Positions 10,379-22,991 of a stretch of DNA of 64,000 bases are shown here, in pieces. Under the pieces are notes generated by a model. That model was not told the DNA's origin and made no database searches. It worked only from the letters and a program-made list of their open reading frames with translations. The position numbers and the translations under genes are program-made. Origin of the DNA: Halichondria panicea (lineage: Eukaryota; Porifera; Demospongiae; Suberitida; Halichondriidae); assembly GCF_963675165.1 (NCBI RefSeq), contig NC_087377.1, forward strand, positions 11,022,632-11,086,631, written 5' to 3'. Each line of letters begins with the position of its first letter. The stretch's first letter is position 1.

Positions 10379-10972
10379 ACAATTCACTGATGTCAACTGT
10401 GACCAGATCGAACTCTAATTCTTGCCTGAGGAAAGGATTGTACTGGGCCTGTATAGAATAGAAATTTAAATGAATCATCGTTATATACTTCATAAATGCT
10501 CATGCAGAGACTATAATAATATAGATGCATGGTTTACATTATCGACATGGCTCTGACAGACGAGCTCAACATTGCTGCTCTGAGCTATGTTGACCCTCAG
10601 GTAGTATCTGTTTCCACTGCCGTCCTCCATAAACAGTTTTACACCCACACTAGAATTAGGGGTTACATGAACCATGGATCCACTGGGGTTTGTAGTCAGG
10701 CCTTGGGAACAGCCTCCAGCTGGAAAGTGAGATATCTTTTTGTTGCTGTCACTGAACACTTGCAGTCTGCGAAGAGGTCCATCGTCAACTCATAGAGATG
10801 GAAGTTGTCTGCAGTAAAATACACAATTAACACAAGATAAACACAAAACTATTTGCAATCAATGTATCTTACTTGGATCCTTCTTCAAACGATGAACTGC
10901 CACAGAGCTTCCGTTATGAGTAAGGTACTGGCTTGTCAGTACATTCCTGATGAGATTTACAGTGGTGGCCAT
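10379..10972 (-). pseudogene. Array gene, copy A: frameshifted
   Basis: Exons 10972-10873, 10808-10538 and 10448-10379 correspond to the intact copies in units B and C. Exon 2 carries five extra bases (AACTC on the plus strand, about 10788-10792) that shift the frame after HLYE, and exon 3 has TAG where units B and C have a sense codon, so the last eight residues would be lost. The start, splice sites and exon 1 are unharmed. Confidence 0.75.
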
Positions 10973-11499
10973 TTTAATAAGCTTGGAGTTCTTTTGCTTG
11001 AAGATTTTGAAAAGAGAAGATTTGGTTGATGAACTAAACCCAGACACCTCATTAATTTATAGTCTGCAGTAACTTATAATTATATATTGATGTTTTCAGC
11101 TGAATTATTCGTTACACTTTCTATAAGGGGGGGGGGGTAATTGAAAGGAAATTAAACAATAATATTATTGATGAAAAGGATTCTATAATTATGCATGCAC
11201 CTAACAACATGTCATTGAAGTTCCCGTTTACTTATTCATGTTATTCCTGTTTACCTATTCATAGGAGTTCATAACAAGTCATAACAGGACTTACATAATT
11301 ATATTGATTTGGATAAACAACTGCAAATATTGTATATATCACAATAGGGTGCATTGAAAATCCCACAAGCACCCCGGTGTCACAGAGCCTCCGGGCAATT
11401 ATTATTTCCTCCCCGCAGAGCCTGCGGTCTTAGAACAATTCATGCCTCGATCCCCTTCATTTAATCCTGCCCCGAAGCATGTTTTGCGTCCATAAAATG

Positions 11500-12045
11500 T
11501 TGAGCTTAAGAAGTCTATAATGGCTAGTTCAAGCTGCATGTTTGTCTCCCATTATTATAAGGGACCAAAGAGTAGAGGGGTATTTGCTGTTTGTTGTTTG
11601 GATCTGCAACGAGGTCTGAGTTTGCAATGCGGGCTGTTTATGCATGCATGGTATATGGTACAGGACCAAACACCAAGTTCTATCTCATCCCTACAACAAC
11701 TTGGTGGCATTTTCTCCAGCCTGGCACCTTCGCAAGCACAACCTATGCATGCACTTGTCAGATTCATCACAATTCTTACAATCATCTCTGCCGACTGGAG
11801 CCTCTAATCCAAACACACCACTCTTAAGCTCACTCGTACAAACTCTATCGTACAAACTCTATCCTCCATCGCTGGTATACGACCACTTCTCCGTCCACTC
11901 CTGTACCGAAATCCTCCATGCTGTCACAAGCCAACAACAATGGCGGTGGTGGTGGTGGTGGTCTCTCTGCCGCGGCTGCTGCTAGTCTGTTCAATACTCT
12001 GATTCTGGCTCAGAATGTGCTCACAAGCAACTATTATGCAAACTG
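11500..12045 (+). pseudogene. USF-like C-terminal fragment, unit A
   Basis: About 95 bases from 11662 match the end of the USF-like exon at 8049-8131 (minus): SSISSLQQLGGIFSSLAP. Beyond them the reading frame changes at a TGCATGCA run, continues as FLQSSLPTGASNPNTPLLSS, changes again, and ends in the run of Gly and Ala codons followed by ASLFNTLILAQNVLTSNYYAN and a stop at about 12046. These three stretches look like successive pieces of one Ser/Gln/Gly/Ala-rich transcription-factor tail broken by small indels. A duplicated 10-base TCGTACAAAC stretch in unit A is absent from unit B. Confidence 0.5.
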
Positions 12046-12685
12046 ATAGACATGCATGTGTATAGGGTCTAAAAAAACCCCAGTTAACTTTTTTTTGGAA
12101 GTTCTACATGTAGAACTGCCACTATAATTATACTCAGAGTACATGCACTATTAAACTATCATGCACTCTGAGTATAATAAGTCCTCCATTTATATCATGC
12201 GATTTATGATAAATACATGCATGCATATAGATCTCTATTGCTTCAAGATTCTGGTTAGAATGCTTTGCAGTATATTTACTGGGCCTTTTTGTTTGAGGAG
12301 GTCTTCTAAGTTACTATTTCTCTCATTATAAGCCTCGAGACCAGCCGTTCGGTTGGTCTATTCTCTCATCTGCCGATTAGCCTCCTTCACTAGCCTCGAA
12401 GTGCGGCCTGTGATCGAGGCTACTGCCCGACGTGACATCATGTATTTGTTTCGAGGCTAAGGGAGTCTAGGCGGAGGCACGCGCTTCCGCCCAATTAGAT
12501 CAAGCTAGATCTAGCTAGACTAGCTATTCTATATTATTATCACACTAGAAATTCTCCAAGCAGCTAAATGCTTTAAAACTCTCTGTTCATCCGATGGATA
12601 TGGAATACATGTATCAATGGAGCAAGAAATCGCTATATCTTGTCACAACTTGCAACTGTAAAGAGCAACTCTGAGGCTAGAAACC

Positions 12686-12744
12686 TAGCCTCGAATCCAG
12701 GCCGATTAAAATACGTATTTTAATCTGCCTGGTCTCGAGGCTAC
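12686..12744. repeat. Near-perfect palindrome, GCCTCGA family
   Basis: TAGCCTCGAATCCAGGCCGA followed by TTAAAATACGTATTTTAA and the complement ending CTGGTCTCGAGGCTA. Arms are about 27 bases. The same palindrome occurs at 31375-31432, and a deleted version in unit B near 21440. Confidence 0.7.
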
Positions 12745-13894
12745 TAGAAATCCTACCCACTTAGGACCGATTATTCCAGCAACTGCAACTAGTCTAATGC
12801 AAATGGAATTTATGCTCAGTACATGGCAATTCTATTCTTATCAGCCTGAGCCACTGCATTCGTGGTTAGCAACGAATCCAACGATACTCTGGCTGGACAC
12901 TTCAAAGTATACCAGGTTAGTTAAATCAACACAGATTCATATGCATTGCGTGATGATTAGCTACTTTGATTTTAATGTAGGATGTTAATTGTTGAGCAGG
13001 TTCAGTCCGCGATTAAGTGTCAAGTCTATGAAATCTTTACTCTGGATATCATCAATATTGAACCAGAATTTACATCCTTTGCTGCTCGATTTCAGTGAAA
13101 AATGTGAGAATACTGTTATCACTGAAAATATTCTGTAAGCATTTTTGAATTGATTTGCATGATGTCTGGAAATGTGGGAATCCATCATTTTTTCATGTCG
13201 TTTTTTCTTTCAACTGTCTGAAACAGTGTCTTTGTTTTCTGATAAACTGTTTAATTGAGTTTGAGTTTGAGTTGAGTTCAGATTCTGGATTAGAATTGTT
13301 GTACAAAAATGTCTGAAATGGTGTTATTTTCACTGCTAGGATTCTTGGTGTAGCCGCATATCTTGGGGTGTAAAAAATATGTGCTGGTCAATACTTTACA
13401 GTCTTTCAGACCTCATTAACGCTCACGGCAAACAGAAATAGACAAACAAAAAACTGTACAGTTGCTGCGATTTAATAGGTCACATTTTAGTCACTATTTA
13501 TTTATGAGGTCACCTGTTGTACATAGCAATTGAATTTAGTCACTACTAAATGTGTGATTGGAACTGATACCATTGTGTAGGTTGTGTGTAGGTGAATGAA
13601 TAAGCTGAAACATATCCAAAAATGTTTTCATGACAGCTGGTGGGTTGTATAGTGATTACGAGACTTGCTTTTTGCCTCGGCTGCGCATGCGCAGGGTTTT
13701 AATTTTGTTTTTTCTTGTTCATGGGGCAACTATGTCTGGAAATGGTAGAAAGATACCAGCATGCTCATGCACCTAACTGAACTGAGTTTGCAACTTATTC
13801 CATATACATGGGTGCATGGTCGATATGGCATTAACAAAGTATATAGCAGTATCTAAATGCATGCTTGATTGAAGATTATGTGAGTTTGATCTGA

Positions 13895-13899
13895 GGTTA
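13895..13899. repeat. Left target-site duplication GGTTA
   Basis: GGTTA precedes the left LTR and is repeated at 18391-18395. The uninterrupted unit B reads TCTGAGGTTATAACCC at about 22697-22712, with one GGTTA only. Confidence 0.93.
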
Positions 13900-14123
13900 T
13901 GTAATGTTTTGGACTTATTCCTAACCTGGTATTTACCTTATTGATTTTTGTAGTCATATCCGGTTGGGCATTGCGCTCTGCGCAGCCGGCTGTATTGTTC
14001 AACTTATTAGGCAATGTTTTGTAATCACCTGAGTCTCGATAATATATGATCTTTTAACCAAGATAATAAAGATAGCCGTGTGCACAGCAATAGTGTAGCA
14101 GTAATTCTAGCTACTACATAACA
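13900..14123 (+). repeat. 5' LTR
   Basis: 224 bp from TGTAATGTTTTGG to CTACTACATAACA; contains AATAAAG at about 14065, a possible polyadenylation signal. Confidence 0.93.
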
Positions 14124-14125
14124 AG

Positions 14126-14138
14126 TGGCGACGAGGAT
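14126..14138 (+). promoter_or_regulatory. Primer binding site, tRNA-Ser type
   Basis: TGGCGACGAGGAT two bases after the LTR. Its complement, ATCCTCGTCGCCA, is the expected 3' end (with CCA) of animal tRNA-Ser(GCU), recalled from general knowledge. Confidence 0.82.
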
Positions 14139-14146
14139 CAACGAGG

Positions 14147-17100
14147 ATGTCTGGCGACGAAGGTCCTCCGGCAGCAACTGCAACAACTGGACTACATGGG
14201 GCCGTAGCACCCTTCGATAGTGCCCAGGAAGAGTGGGTAGAGTATGCAGAAAGACTGGAGAACTATTTCATAGCCAATGACATCACAAACGAAGGCAAGC
14301 AACGAGCTATTCTACTGCACTGTGTAGGACCTGCAACTTATCGGTTGATCAAGACACTAGCCCTCCCTGGGACTCCAAGAGAGCTCACCTTTGCGGAGTT
14401 GGTAGAGACAGTGAAAAACCATTTTCAACCGAAACCATCGCCTATCATCAAACGCTTCGAGTTTAACACAAGGTGTCAAAATGAAGGAAAATCTGTGGTT
14501 AGCTTTGTGACGGCTTTGCGAAAATTTGCCGAGTATTGTGATTATGGTGCCGTATTGAATGATATGCTTCGAGATAGAATTGTGTGTGGCATACGCAGCA
14601 AACGAGTGCAACAAAGGCTACTGCAGGAGGCTGGGTTGACCTTCGAAAGAGCTTTGGAGATTGCCCAAGCTACAGAGACAGCAGAGAATGACTCCAAGCG
14701 GCTACAAGTAAAGGATAAACCTATTTCAGAAGGAGACGAGAAGCCAGTCTACAAGGTACAGCAGCATCCTCGACAAGGCCGGAGACCACAAGAAAGGGGA
14801 AGACAAGTATTCGAGAAGACTTGTTACTGATGTGGAGGCAAGCACTCAGCAGCTCAGTGCAAGTTCAAAGAATATGAGTGCCATTTCTGTCACAAGAAGG
14901 GGCACCTTGCCTCAGTTTGTCGAAAAAGAAAAGACAATGTATCTGAAGAAAGCGCAAAAACAGTTTTAATTGACAGTGAGGACAGTGGTGACAAATATTA
15001 TTTACACAGTGTTGGTGGAGGAAGTACAGACCCAATATTAGTGGAGATTTCATTGAATGGGACTGATGTCCAGAGGGAAGTCGATACAGGAGCATCTGTC
15101 TCGCTCATTAGCGAAGAAACTTTGAGCTTAATAAAGAATGAAAACACGTGTATCACTAAGGTGAAAGACAAACTTCTCACCTATACGGGGGAACGAATTG
15201 CCGTACTGGGTACCGTCAATGTTGAAGTCCAACACAGAGGTGAAACGCACACCCTGCCCCTTTATGTCACAAAGGGAGCGCACCAACCTTTGCTAGGAAG
15301 GAACTGGCTGTCAAAAGTGCAACTTGAGTGGCAACACATTCTAACGATTCGAACTGAACGTAGACTCCAAGACATTCTAGACGAGCATCAAGATGTATTC
15401 AGGCCAGGACTGGGGAAGATGAAGGGTGTCAAAGCCAAGATCCATAATATGGAGGCAGAAGAAACGCCCAAGTTCTTTAAGGCCAGAACTGTGCCGTATT
15501 CAATGCGGGCTAAACTGGAAAAGGAGTTGGACCAGCTACAGTCTCTGGGAGTGATCAAACCAGTCCAATTTTCAGAGTGGGCAACGCCCGTAGTTCCCGT
15601 CAACAAGGACGATGGACGAGTACGACTATGTGGAGACTACAAAGTCACACTAAATCGAAGCTGCAAGGTGGATAAGTATCCCCTACCGAGAATTGAGGAT
15701 CTTTTTGCTTCTCTTTCTGGCAGAAAGAAGTTCACAAAGCTAGACCTGAAACATGCGTACCAGCAGATTGAACTGGACGAGGAGTCGAAACCGTTAACAA
15801 CCATTAACACGCACAAAGGTCTATTTCAGTACGATTGCTTACCTTTTGGAGTTTCGTCCGCACCATCAATTTTTCAACGAGTGATGGAAAACCTATTGCA
15901 AGGGATACCTGGAGTGTGTATCTACATAGACGACATATTGATCACAGGTCACACGGAAGAGGAGCACTTGGAGCACCTGACAGAAGTCCTTACCAGATTG
16001 TCGAAAGCTGGGCTCACCCTCAAGAAGGTAAAATGCTCATTCTTTTTGGATTCGGTGGAGTACCTCTGACACATAATCAGCAAGGATGGACTGCACACAT
16101 CGGAGTCGAAGGTCAAGGCTGTTCTAGAGGCACCCTCTCCGAAGAATGTGCCAGAGCTGAGGTCGTTTTTAGGTCTTATGAACTATTACGGCAAGTTTCT
16201 GCCCGACCTGGCCTCTGTTCTGGCTCCACTGTATACCCTACTCCAGAAGAAGAAGAAGTGGAAATGGGGTTTAAAACAACAACAAGCCTTTGACCATGTG
16301 AAGAACCTCCTGAATTCTTCAAGAGTACGAGTTCATTTCGATGACAAGCTACCGTTGGTTCTGTCGTGCGACGCCTCACCATATGGAGTAGGGGCTGTCT
16401 TGTCACATGTAATGGCCAATGGAGACGAGCGACCAATCTGCTATGCCTCGAGAACACTATCAGAAACTGAAAAGAAATATTCACAGCTTGACAAGGAGGC
16501 TTTGGCCATAGTGTTTGGTGTAAAGAAGTACCATCAGTATCTCTATGGGAGACAGTTTGAACTTAAAACTGACCACAAACCTCTAACTTACATTTTCAGT
16601 GAAACAAAAGCCACCCCAACAATGGCTTCAGGACGGATTCAGAGATGGGCACTTATCCTAGGTGCTTACTCCTATACCATCAGCTACAAGCCTGGGAAGG
16701 AGAACGCAAATGCGAATGCCTTGAGTCGTCTGCCGCTCCCAAACACCAGGAAGGAAATACCCGAAGTTCCAGAAGTGGTCCATCTCATGGAGTTTCTAGA
16801 CTCTACACCAGTGACCAGCACACAAATTGGAGAGTGGACTCGTCGTGATCCGGTGCTGGCTAAAGTGAAAGATTGGATCTTAACGGGTTGGCCAGCTGAA
16901 TGCCCCGAACAGGAAGAGACATGACCTTATTGGAGAAGAAGGTATGAACTAAGTGTTGGACAAAACTGTGTGTTGTGGGGTAGTCGAGTAGTTGTACCCC
17001 CTAAATGTCGAAGCCGAGTAAAAACGATGTTGCATGAGGCCCACCCAGGCATTGTACGAATGAAATCCTTGGCTAGAGGATATGTGTGGTGGCCGAAAAT

Positions 17101-18131
17101 TGATGCAGAATTAGAGGGAGTATGCAAATCTTGTGTGATATGCCAGACTCAACAGAAAACACCCCCTGTTGTACCCTTGCATCCATGGGCATGGCCAAAC
17201 AAACTATGGTCACGAGTCCATGTGGACTATGCCGGTCCTTTTATGGGCAAAATGTTTTTGATTATGTCTGACGCACATTTGAAATGGCTGGAAGTACACA
17301 TGACTACCACTACGACGAGTGCTGTTACGATCGAACTCATGAGGAAGTCATTTGCCTCACTGGGATTACCAGAAGTGATTGTCTCAGACAATGCTACAAC
17401 GTTCACAAGCAGTGAATTTGCCGAGTTTCTCAAGAGCAACGGAGTGAGACACGTTAGGACTCCGCCATACCACCCAGCTTCGAATGGGTTGGCTGAGAGA
17501 TCGGTACAAACGTTTAAGGCTGGAATGAAGAAGTTACAAGAAGGTTCTTTGGAAACAAAAATCTCACGATTCCTATTCCGTTATCGTTTGACTCCACACA
17601 GCAGTACTGGAGTTTCTCCTGCTGAGCTGATGTTTGGGAGGAAGTTACGATCGCTCCTGGACTGCCTTCAACCTCATCTACAGACCAAAGCTGATACATG
17701 CAGAGATAATCAGACGAGAGGACATGACAGTCATGCCAAGCTACGGAATTTCAGTGTTGGTGATTTCATATATGCTAAGAACTATGTGAAGGGCTACCTG
17801 GAACAATCACCGAGCGACTAGGATCGGTAATGTATGGGTTGCTCCTGGAGAGAATGGCCAGAGAGTTAGGAAACATGCTGATCAATTGAAACTACGAATA
17901 GAAACTAACAATGATGCTCATCCAACAGAAGATAGTAATCCGCTCGATTCTGGAATGGAACCAGATGGAAACGAGACAGACTTGCCAACTGAACAACCAG
18001 AACAACCGGAACAACCTGAACAACCGGAACAACCTGACCAACCGGAACCACCTGAACCACCGTTGATTCCTACTCGAACATCATCCCGAATTCGAAAGGA
18101 ACCTGATAGGTACGGATATAGAACTGATTGA
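14147..18131 (+). pseudogene. gag-pol of the LTR retrotransposon, interrupted
   Basis: ATG 14147 opens gag (about 227 codons to the first stop). One frame then continues: zinc knuckles (first CX2CX3HX4C, then CHFCHKKGHLASVC), protease DTGAS at about 15075, RT with YIDD near 15930, RNase H with CDAS near 16370 and TDHKPL, integrase HHCC zinc region (17037-17150) and the D, D, E residues (VDYAGP, SDNATTF, NGLAERSV). The frame is broken by TGA at 14828 (inside the first zinc knuckle), 16067 (end of RT) and 16922 (between RNase H and integrase). Just past 17790 the frame shifts twice; the final part, 17886-18131, is open in another frame and encodes a PEQ-rich repeat and SSRIRKEPDRY. As it stands it cannot make a full polyprotein. 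Confidence 0.9.
17994..18063 (+). repeat. Nine-base tandem repeat coding for (PEQ)n
   Basis: GAACAACCG-type units repeat about eight times with small changes, giving PEQPEQ... then PDQPEPPEPP just before the C-terminal end of the retrotransposon frame. Confidence 0.85.
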
Positions 18132-18152
18132 CGTTTATTTTATGTTCCTCAT

Positions 18153-18166
18153 TAAGGAGGGAGAAT
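18153..18166 (+). promoter_or_regulatory. Polypurine tract
   Basis: TAAGGAGGGAGAAT directly before the 3' LTR, in the usual place for plus-strand DNA priming. Confidence 0.82.
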
Positions 18167-18390
18167 TGTAATGTTTTGGACTTATTCCTAACCTGGTATT
18201 TACGTTATTGATTTTTGTAGTCATATCCGGTTGGGCATTGCGCTCTGCGCAGCCGGCTGTATTGTTCAACTTATTAGGCATTGTTTTGTAATCACCTGAG
18301 TCTCGATAATATATGATCTTTTAACCAAGATAATAAAGATAGCCGTGTGCACAGCAATAGTGTAGCAGTAATTCTAGCTACTACATAACA
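18167..18390 (+). repeat. 3' LTR
   Basis: 224 bp; two mismatches to the 5' LTR. Confidence 0.93.
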
Positions 18391-19225
18391 GGTTATAACC
18401 CTTAATTGTTCTGTTTGAAGTAATAGTCTTGAAAATCAATGCAGTCCAAGACTCCAAACCATTGATTTGGACTGAGTATTAAGCTAACACATTCACTTGA
18501 CGAATTTTTATTTTGGCGACCCTCATCTTGATAGCTAAAATTAATCCGTCGCCATGCAAGTTTACCCGCTATAATTATGGTATATATAATTATACCAAGC
18601 CAATAATTATTTATGCCAAGAAGAAATCATCGATGCACCAATCAATAAAAAATTTACCTATATAATTATACTACATGTAGTAACTTATATATACATGTGC
18701 ACTTATATTGTCCGCAGTAAAGTAGTGGGTACATGCATGGCTAGCTCATATGGCATGATAATTACTTGCAATTTAACCATGCGTGCATGGAGGGAATTAT
18801 TTAAAGGGCATAATTGGTTGATGTGATTATTATACATGGTGCATGCATATAATATTATAAATTATATAAGTCCCTATAGCCTGCAATGCAAAATTAATTA
18901 TGTAATGTATTATTATCAAGATACAGTATGGGTAATTTTCGAGGGGGGCGAATATTTTCATGGATTTCGTGCTTCATGTTCAAACATACAACTCAGCTGC
19001 TATCTTAGAAAATAATAATTATTAGCAAGCACAATCCACAAAAATGACCAATTCATAGATTCTCGAAAACTACAATTGAGGAGCATGCATGCAGTTGTAT
19101 AATTTTTATATATGAAATAAAATAAGCAATGGCTGTATAATGCTGTGCTAAACTGATGGCTAATCCTATAATTATAGTCATGATTTTTGTACAATTATAT
19201 TATGTCCTGTCGGCAGTTCCATGAG

Positions 19226-19849
19226 CTATAGTGTAGTGGACTGAGTCAGCAAATCACGGATGTCAACCGTGACCAGATCGAACTCTAATTCTTGCCTGAG
19301 GAAAGGATTGTGCTGGGCCTGTATAAAATAGAAATTAAAACGAATCATCGGTATATAGCTATTCTTCATAAATGCACATGCAGAGACTATAATAATATAT
19401 AATGATATAGATGGTTTACATTATCGACGTAGGTCTGACAGACGAGCTCAACATTGCTGCTCTGAGCTATGTTGACCCTCAGGTAGTATCTGTTTTCACT
19501 GTCGTCCTTCACAAACAGTTTCACACCCACACTAGAATTAGGGGTTACATGAACCATGGATCCACTGGGGTTCGTGGTCAGGCTTTGGGAACAGCCTCCA
19601 GCTGGAACGTGAGATATCTTCTTGTTGCTGTCACTGAACACTTGCAGTCTGCGAAGAGGTCCATCGTCATAGAGATGGAAGTTGTCTGCAGTAAAATACA
19701 CAATTAACACAAGATAAACACAAAACTATTTGCAATCAATGTATCTTACTTGGATGGTTCTTCAAATGATGAACTGCCACAGAGCTTCCGTTATGAGTAA
19801 GGTACTGTCCGGTCAGTACATTTCTGATGAGATTTACAGTGGTGGCCAT
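19226..19849 (-). CDS. Array gene, copy B: intact three-exon gene, 152 aa, unknown function
   Basis: Exons 19849-19750, 19685-19420 and 19318-19226 (minus); phases 1 and 0 fit and the total is 459 nt. ATG 19849 sits in a good Kozak context (GAAATGGCC) and starts MATTVNLIRNVL. The middle exon encodes FHLYDDGPLRRLQVFSDSNK, then a Ser/Asn-rich stretch and VGVKLFVKDDSENRYYLR. The end is QELEFDLVTVDIRDLLTQ. There is no signal peptide, membrane span or known motif that I recognise; alternating hydrophobic residues suggest a small beta-rich domain. Copy C matches it closely and copy A is broken. Donors are gtaaga and gtaaac; acceptors ctgcag and atacag. Confidence 0.68.
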
Positions 19850-20394
19850 TTCAATAAGCTTGGAGTTCTTTTGCTTGAAGATTTGAAAAAGAAGATTTGG
19901 TTGATGAACTAAACCCAGACACCTCATTAATTTATAGTCTGCAGTAACTTATAATTATATATTGATGTTTTCAGCTGAATTATTTGTTACACTTTCTATA
20001 AGGAGGGGGGGGGGGTAATTGAAAGGAAATTAAACAATAATATTATTGATGAAAAGGATTCTATAATTATGCATGCACCTAACAACATGTCATTGAAGTT
20101 CCCGTTTACTTATTCATGTTATTCCTGTTTACCTATTCATAGGAGTTCATAACATGTCATAACAGGATTTATATAATTATATTGATTTGGATAAACAACT
20201 GCAAATATTATATATCACAATAGGGTGCATTGAAAATCCCACAAGCACCCCGGTGTCACAGAGCCTCCGGGCAATTATTATTTCCTCCCCGCAGAGCCTG
20301 CGGTCTTAGAACAACTCATGCCTCGATCCCCGTCATTTAATCCTGCCCCGAAGCATATTTTGCGTCCATAAAATGTTGAGCTTAAGAAGTCTAA

Positions 20395-20896
20395 TGGCTA
20401 GTTCAAGCTGCATGTTTGCCTCCCATTTTTATAAGGGAACAAAGAGTAGAGGGGTATTCGCTGTTTGTTGTTTGGATCTGCAATGAAGTCTGAGTTTGCA
20501 ATGCGGGCTGCTTGGTATATGGTACAGGACCAAACACCAAGTTCTATCTCATCCCTACAACAACTTGGTGGCATTTTCTCCAGTCTGGCACCTTCGCAAG
20601 CACAACCTATGCATGCACTTGTCAGCTTCATCACAATTCTTACAATCATCTCTGCCGACTGGAGCCTCTAATCCAAACACACCACTCTTAAGCTCACTCG
20701 TACAAACTCTATCCTCCGTCGCTGGTATACGACCACTTCTCCGTCCACTCCTGTACCGAAATCCTCCATGCTGTCACAAGCCAACAACAATGGCGGCGGT
20801 GGTGGTGGTGGTCTCTCTGCCGCGGCTGCTGCTAGTCTGTTCAATACTCTGATTCTGGCTCAGAATGTGCTCACAAGCAACTATTATGCAAACTGA
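20395..20896 (+). pseudogene. USF-like C-terminal fragment, unit B
   Basis: Counterpart of 11500-12045 with the same frame changes, including the TGCATGCA insertion that breaks the Ser/Gln-rich frame, so the break predates the unit duplication. Ends with the Gly/Ala run and the same NYYAN stop (about 20894-20896). Confidence 0.5.
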
Positions 20897-22991
20897 TAGA
20901 CATGCATGTGTATAGGGTCTAAAAAAACCCCAGTTAACTTTTTTTTGGAAGTTCTACATGTAGAACTGCCACTATAATTATACTCAGAGTACATGCACTA
21001 TTAAACTATCATGCACTCTGAGTATAATAAGTCCTCCATTTATATCATGCGAGTTTATGATAAATACATGCATATAGATCTCTATTGCTTCAAAATTCTG
21101 GTTAGAATGCTTTGCAGTATATTTACTGGGCCTTTTTGTTTGAGGAGGTCTTCTGAGTTACTCATTAGCCTCGAGACCAGCCGTTCGACCTATGACATCA
21201 GGTATTTGTTTTGAGGCTAAGGGAGTCTAGGCGGAGGCCCGCGCTTCCACCCAACTAGCTAGAGATCAAGCTAGACTAGCTATTCTATCATTATCACATT
21301 AGAAATTCTCCAAGCAGCTAAATGCTTTAAAACTCTCTGTTCATCCGATGGATATGGAATACATGTATCAATGGAGCAAGAAATCGCTATATCTTATCAC
21401 AACTTGCAATTGTAAAGAGCAACTCTGAGGCTAGAAACCTAGCCTCGAATCCAGGCCGATTAAAATACGTTTTAATCTGCCTGGTCTTAGGACCGATTAT
21501 TCCAGCAACTGCAACTAGTCTAATGCAAACGGAATTTATGCTCAGTGCATGGCAATTCTATTCCTATCAGCCTGAGCCACTGCATTCGTGGTTAGCAACG
21601 AATCCAAAGATACTCTGGCTGGACACTTTAAAGTATACCAGGTTAGTTAAATCAACACAGATTCATAATTATGCATTGCGTAATGATTAGCTACTTTGAT
21701 TTTAATGTAGGATGTTAATTGTTGAGCAGGTTCAGTCCGCGATGTGTCAAGTCTACAGAATCTTTACTCTGGATATCACCAATATTGAACCGGAATTTAC
21801 ATCCTTCGCTGCTCGATTTCAGTGAAAATGTGAGAATACTGTTATCACTGAAAATATTCTGTAAGCATTTTTGAATTGATTTGCATGATGTCTGGAAATG
21901 TGGGAATCCATTATGTCATTTTTTCTTTGAACTGTCTGAAACAGTGTCTTTATTCTTTGATGAGTTTTCGTTTAAGTTTTCGTTCATTGATTCTGGGTTG
22001 TTCCGCAAAATGTCTGAAAATGTGTCATTTTCATTTCTTTGAACTGTCTGAAACAGTGTCTTTGTTTTCTGATAAACTGTTTGAGTTTGAGTTTGAGTTC
22101 AGTTCAGATACTGGATTAGAATTTTTGTACAAAAATGTCTGAAATGATGTCATTTTCACCGCTAGGATTCTTGGTGTAGCCGCATATCTTGGGGTGTAAA
22201 AAATATGTGCTGGTCAATACTTTACAGTCTTCCAGACCTCATTAACGCTCACGGCAAACAGAAATAGACAAACAAAAAACTGTACAGTTGCTGCGATTTA
22301 ATAGGTCACATTTTAGTCACTATTTATTTATGAGGTCACCTGTTGTACATGCATGGCAATTGAATTTAGTCACTACTAAATGTGTGATTGGAACTGATAC
22401 CATTGTGTAGGTTGTGTGTAGGTGAATGAATAAGCTGAAACATATCCAAAAATGTTTTCATGACAACTGGTGGGTTGTATAGTGATTACGGGACTTGCTT
22501 TTTGCCTCGGCTGCGCATGCGCAGGGTTTTAACTTGTTCATGGGGCAACTATGTCTGGAAATGGTAGAAAGATACCAGCATGCTCATGCACCTAATTGAA
22601 CTGAGTTCGCAACTTATTCTGCATGGTCGATATGGCATTAACAAAGTATATAGGAGTATCTAAATGCATGCTTGATTGAAGATTATGTGAGTTTGATCTG
22701 AGGTTATAACCCTTAATTGTTCTGTTTGAAGTAATAGTCTTGAAAATCAATGCAGTCCAAGACTCCAAACCATTGATTTGGACTGAGTATTAAGCTAACA
22801 CATTCACTTGACGAATTTTTATTTTGGCGACCCTCATCTTGATAGCTAAAATTAATCCGTCGCCATGAAAGTTTACCCGCTTATAATTATGGTATATATA
22901 ATTATACCAAGCCAATAATTATTTTTGCCAAGAAGAAATCATCGATGCACCAATCAATAAAAAATTTACCTATATAATTATACTGCATGTA

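Larger units (their letters stand above)
13900..18390 (+). mobile_element. Ty3/gypsy LTR retrotransposon, nearly intact structure
   Basis: A 4,491 bp element with two 224 bp LTRs (13900-14123 and 18167-18390), each TG...CA, differing at only two positions (C/G in TTACCTT/TTACGTT and A/T in GGCAATG/GGCATTG). It has a 5-bp target duplication, a primer binding site, a polypurine tract and a gag-pol reading frame in the order gag, protease, RT, RNase H, integrase. That order, the 5-bp duplication, tandem zinc knuckles and a tRNA-Ser-type primer site suggest the Mag-like branch of Ty3/gypsy. Insertion is recent by LTR identity and occurred after the unit duplication. Confidence 0.94.

Noticed and set aside
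16176..16484. Long minus-strand frames across the retrotransposon
   Set aside because: Shadows of pol codon structure.
14828..16924. Three TGA codons in gag-pol as programmed readthrough or reassigned codons
   Set aside because: One falls between zinc-knuckle cysteines and another inside the RT end; the same frame is also shifted near 17.8 kb, which fits decay better than recoding.
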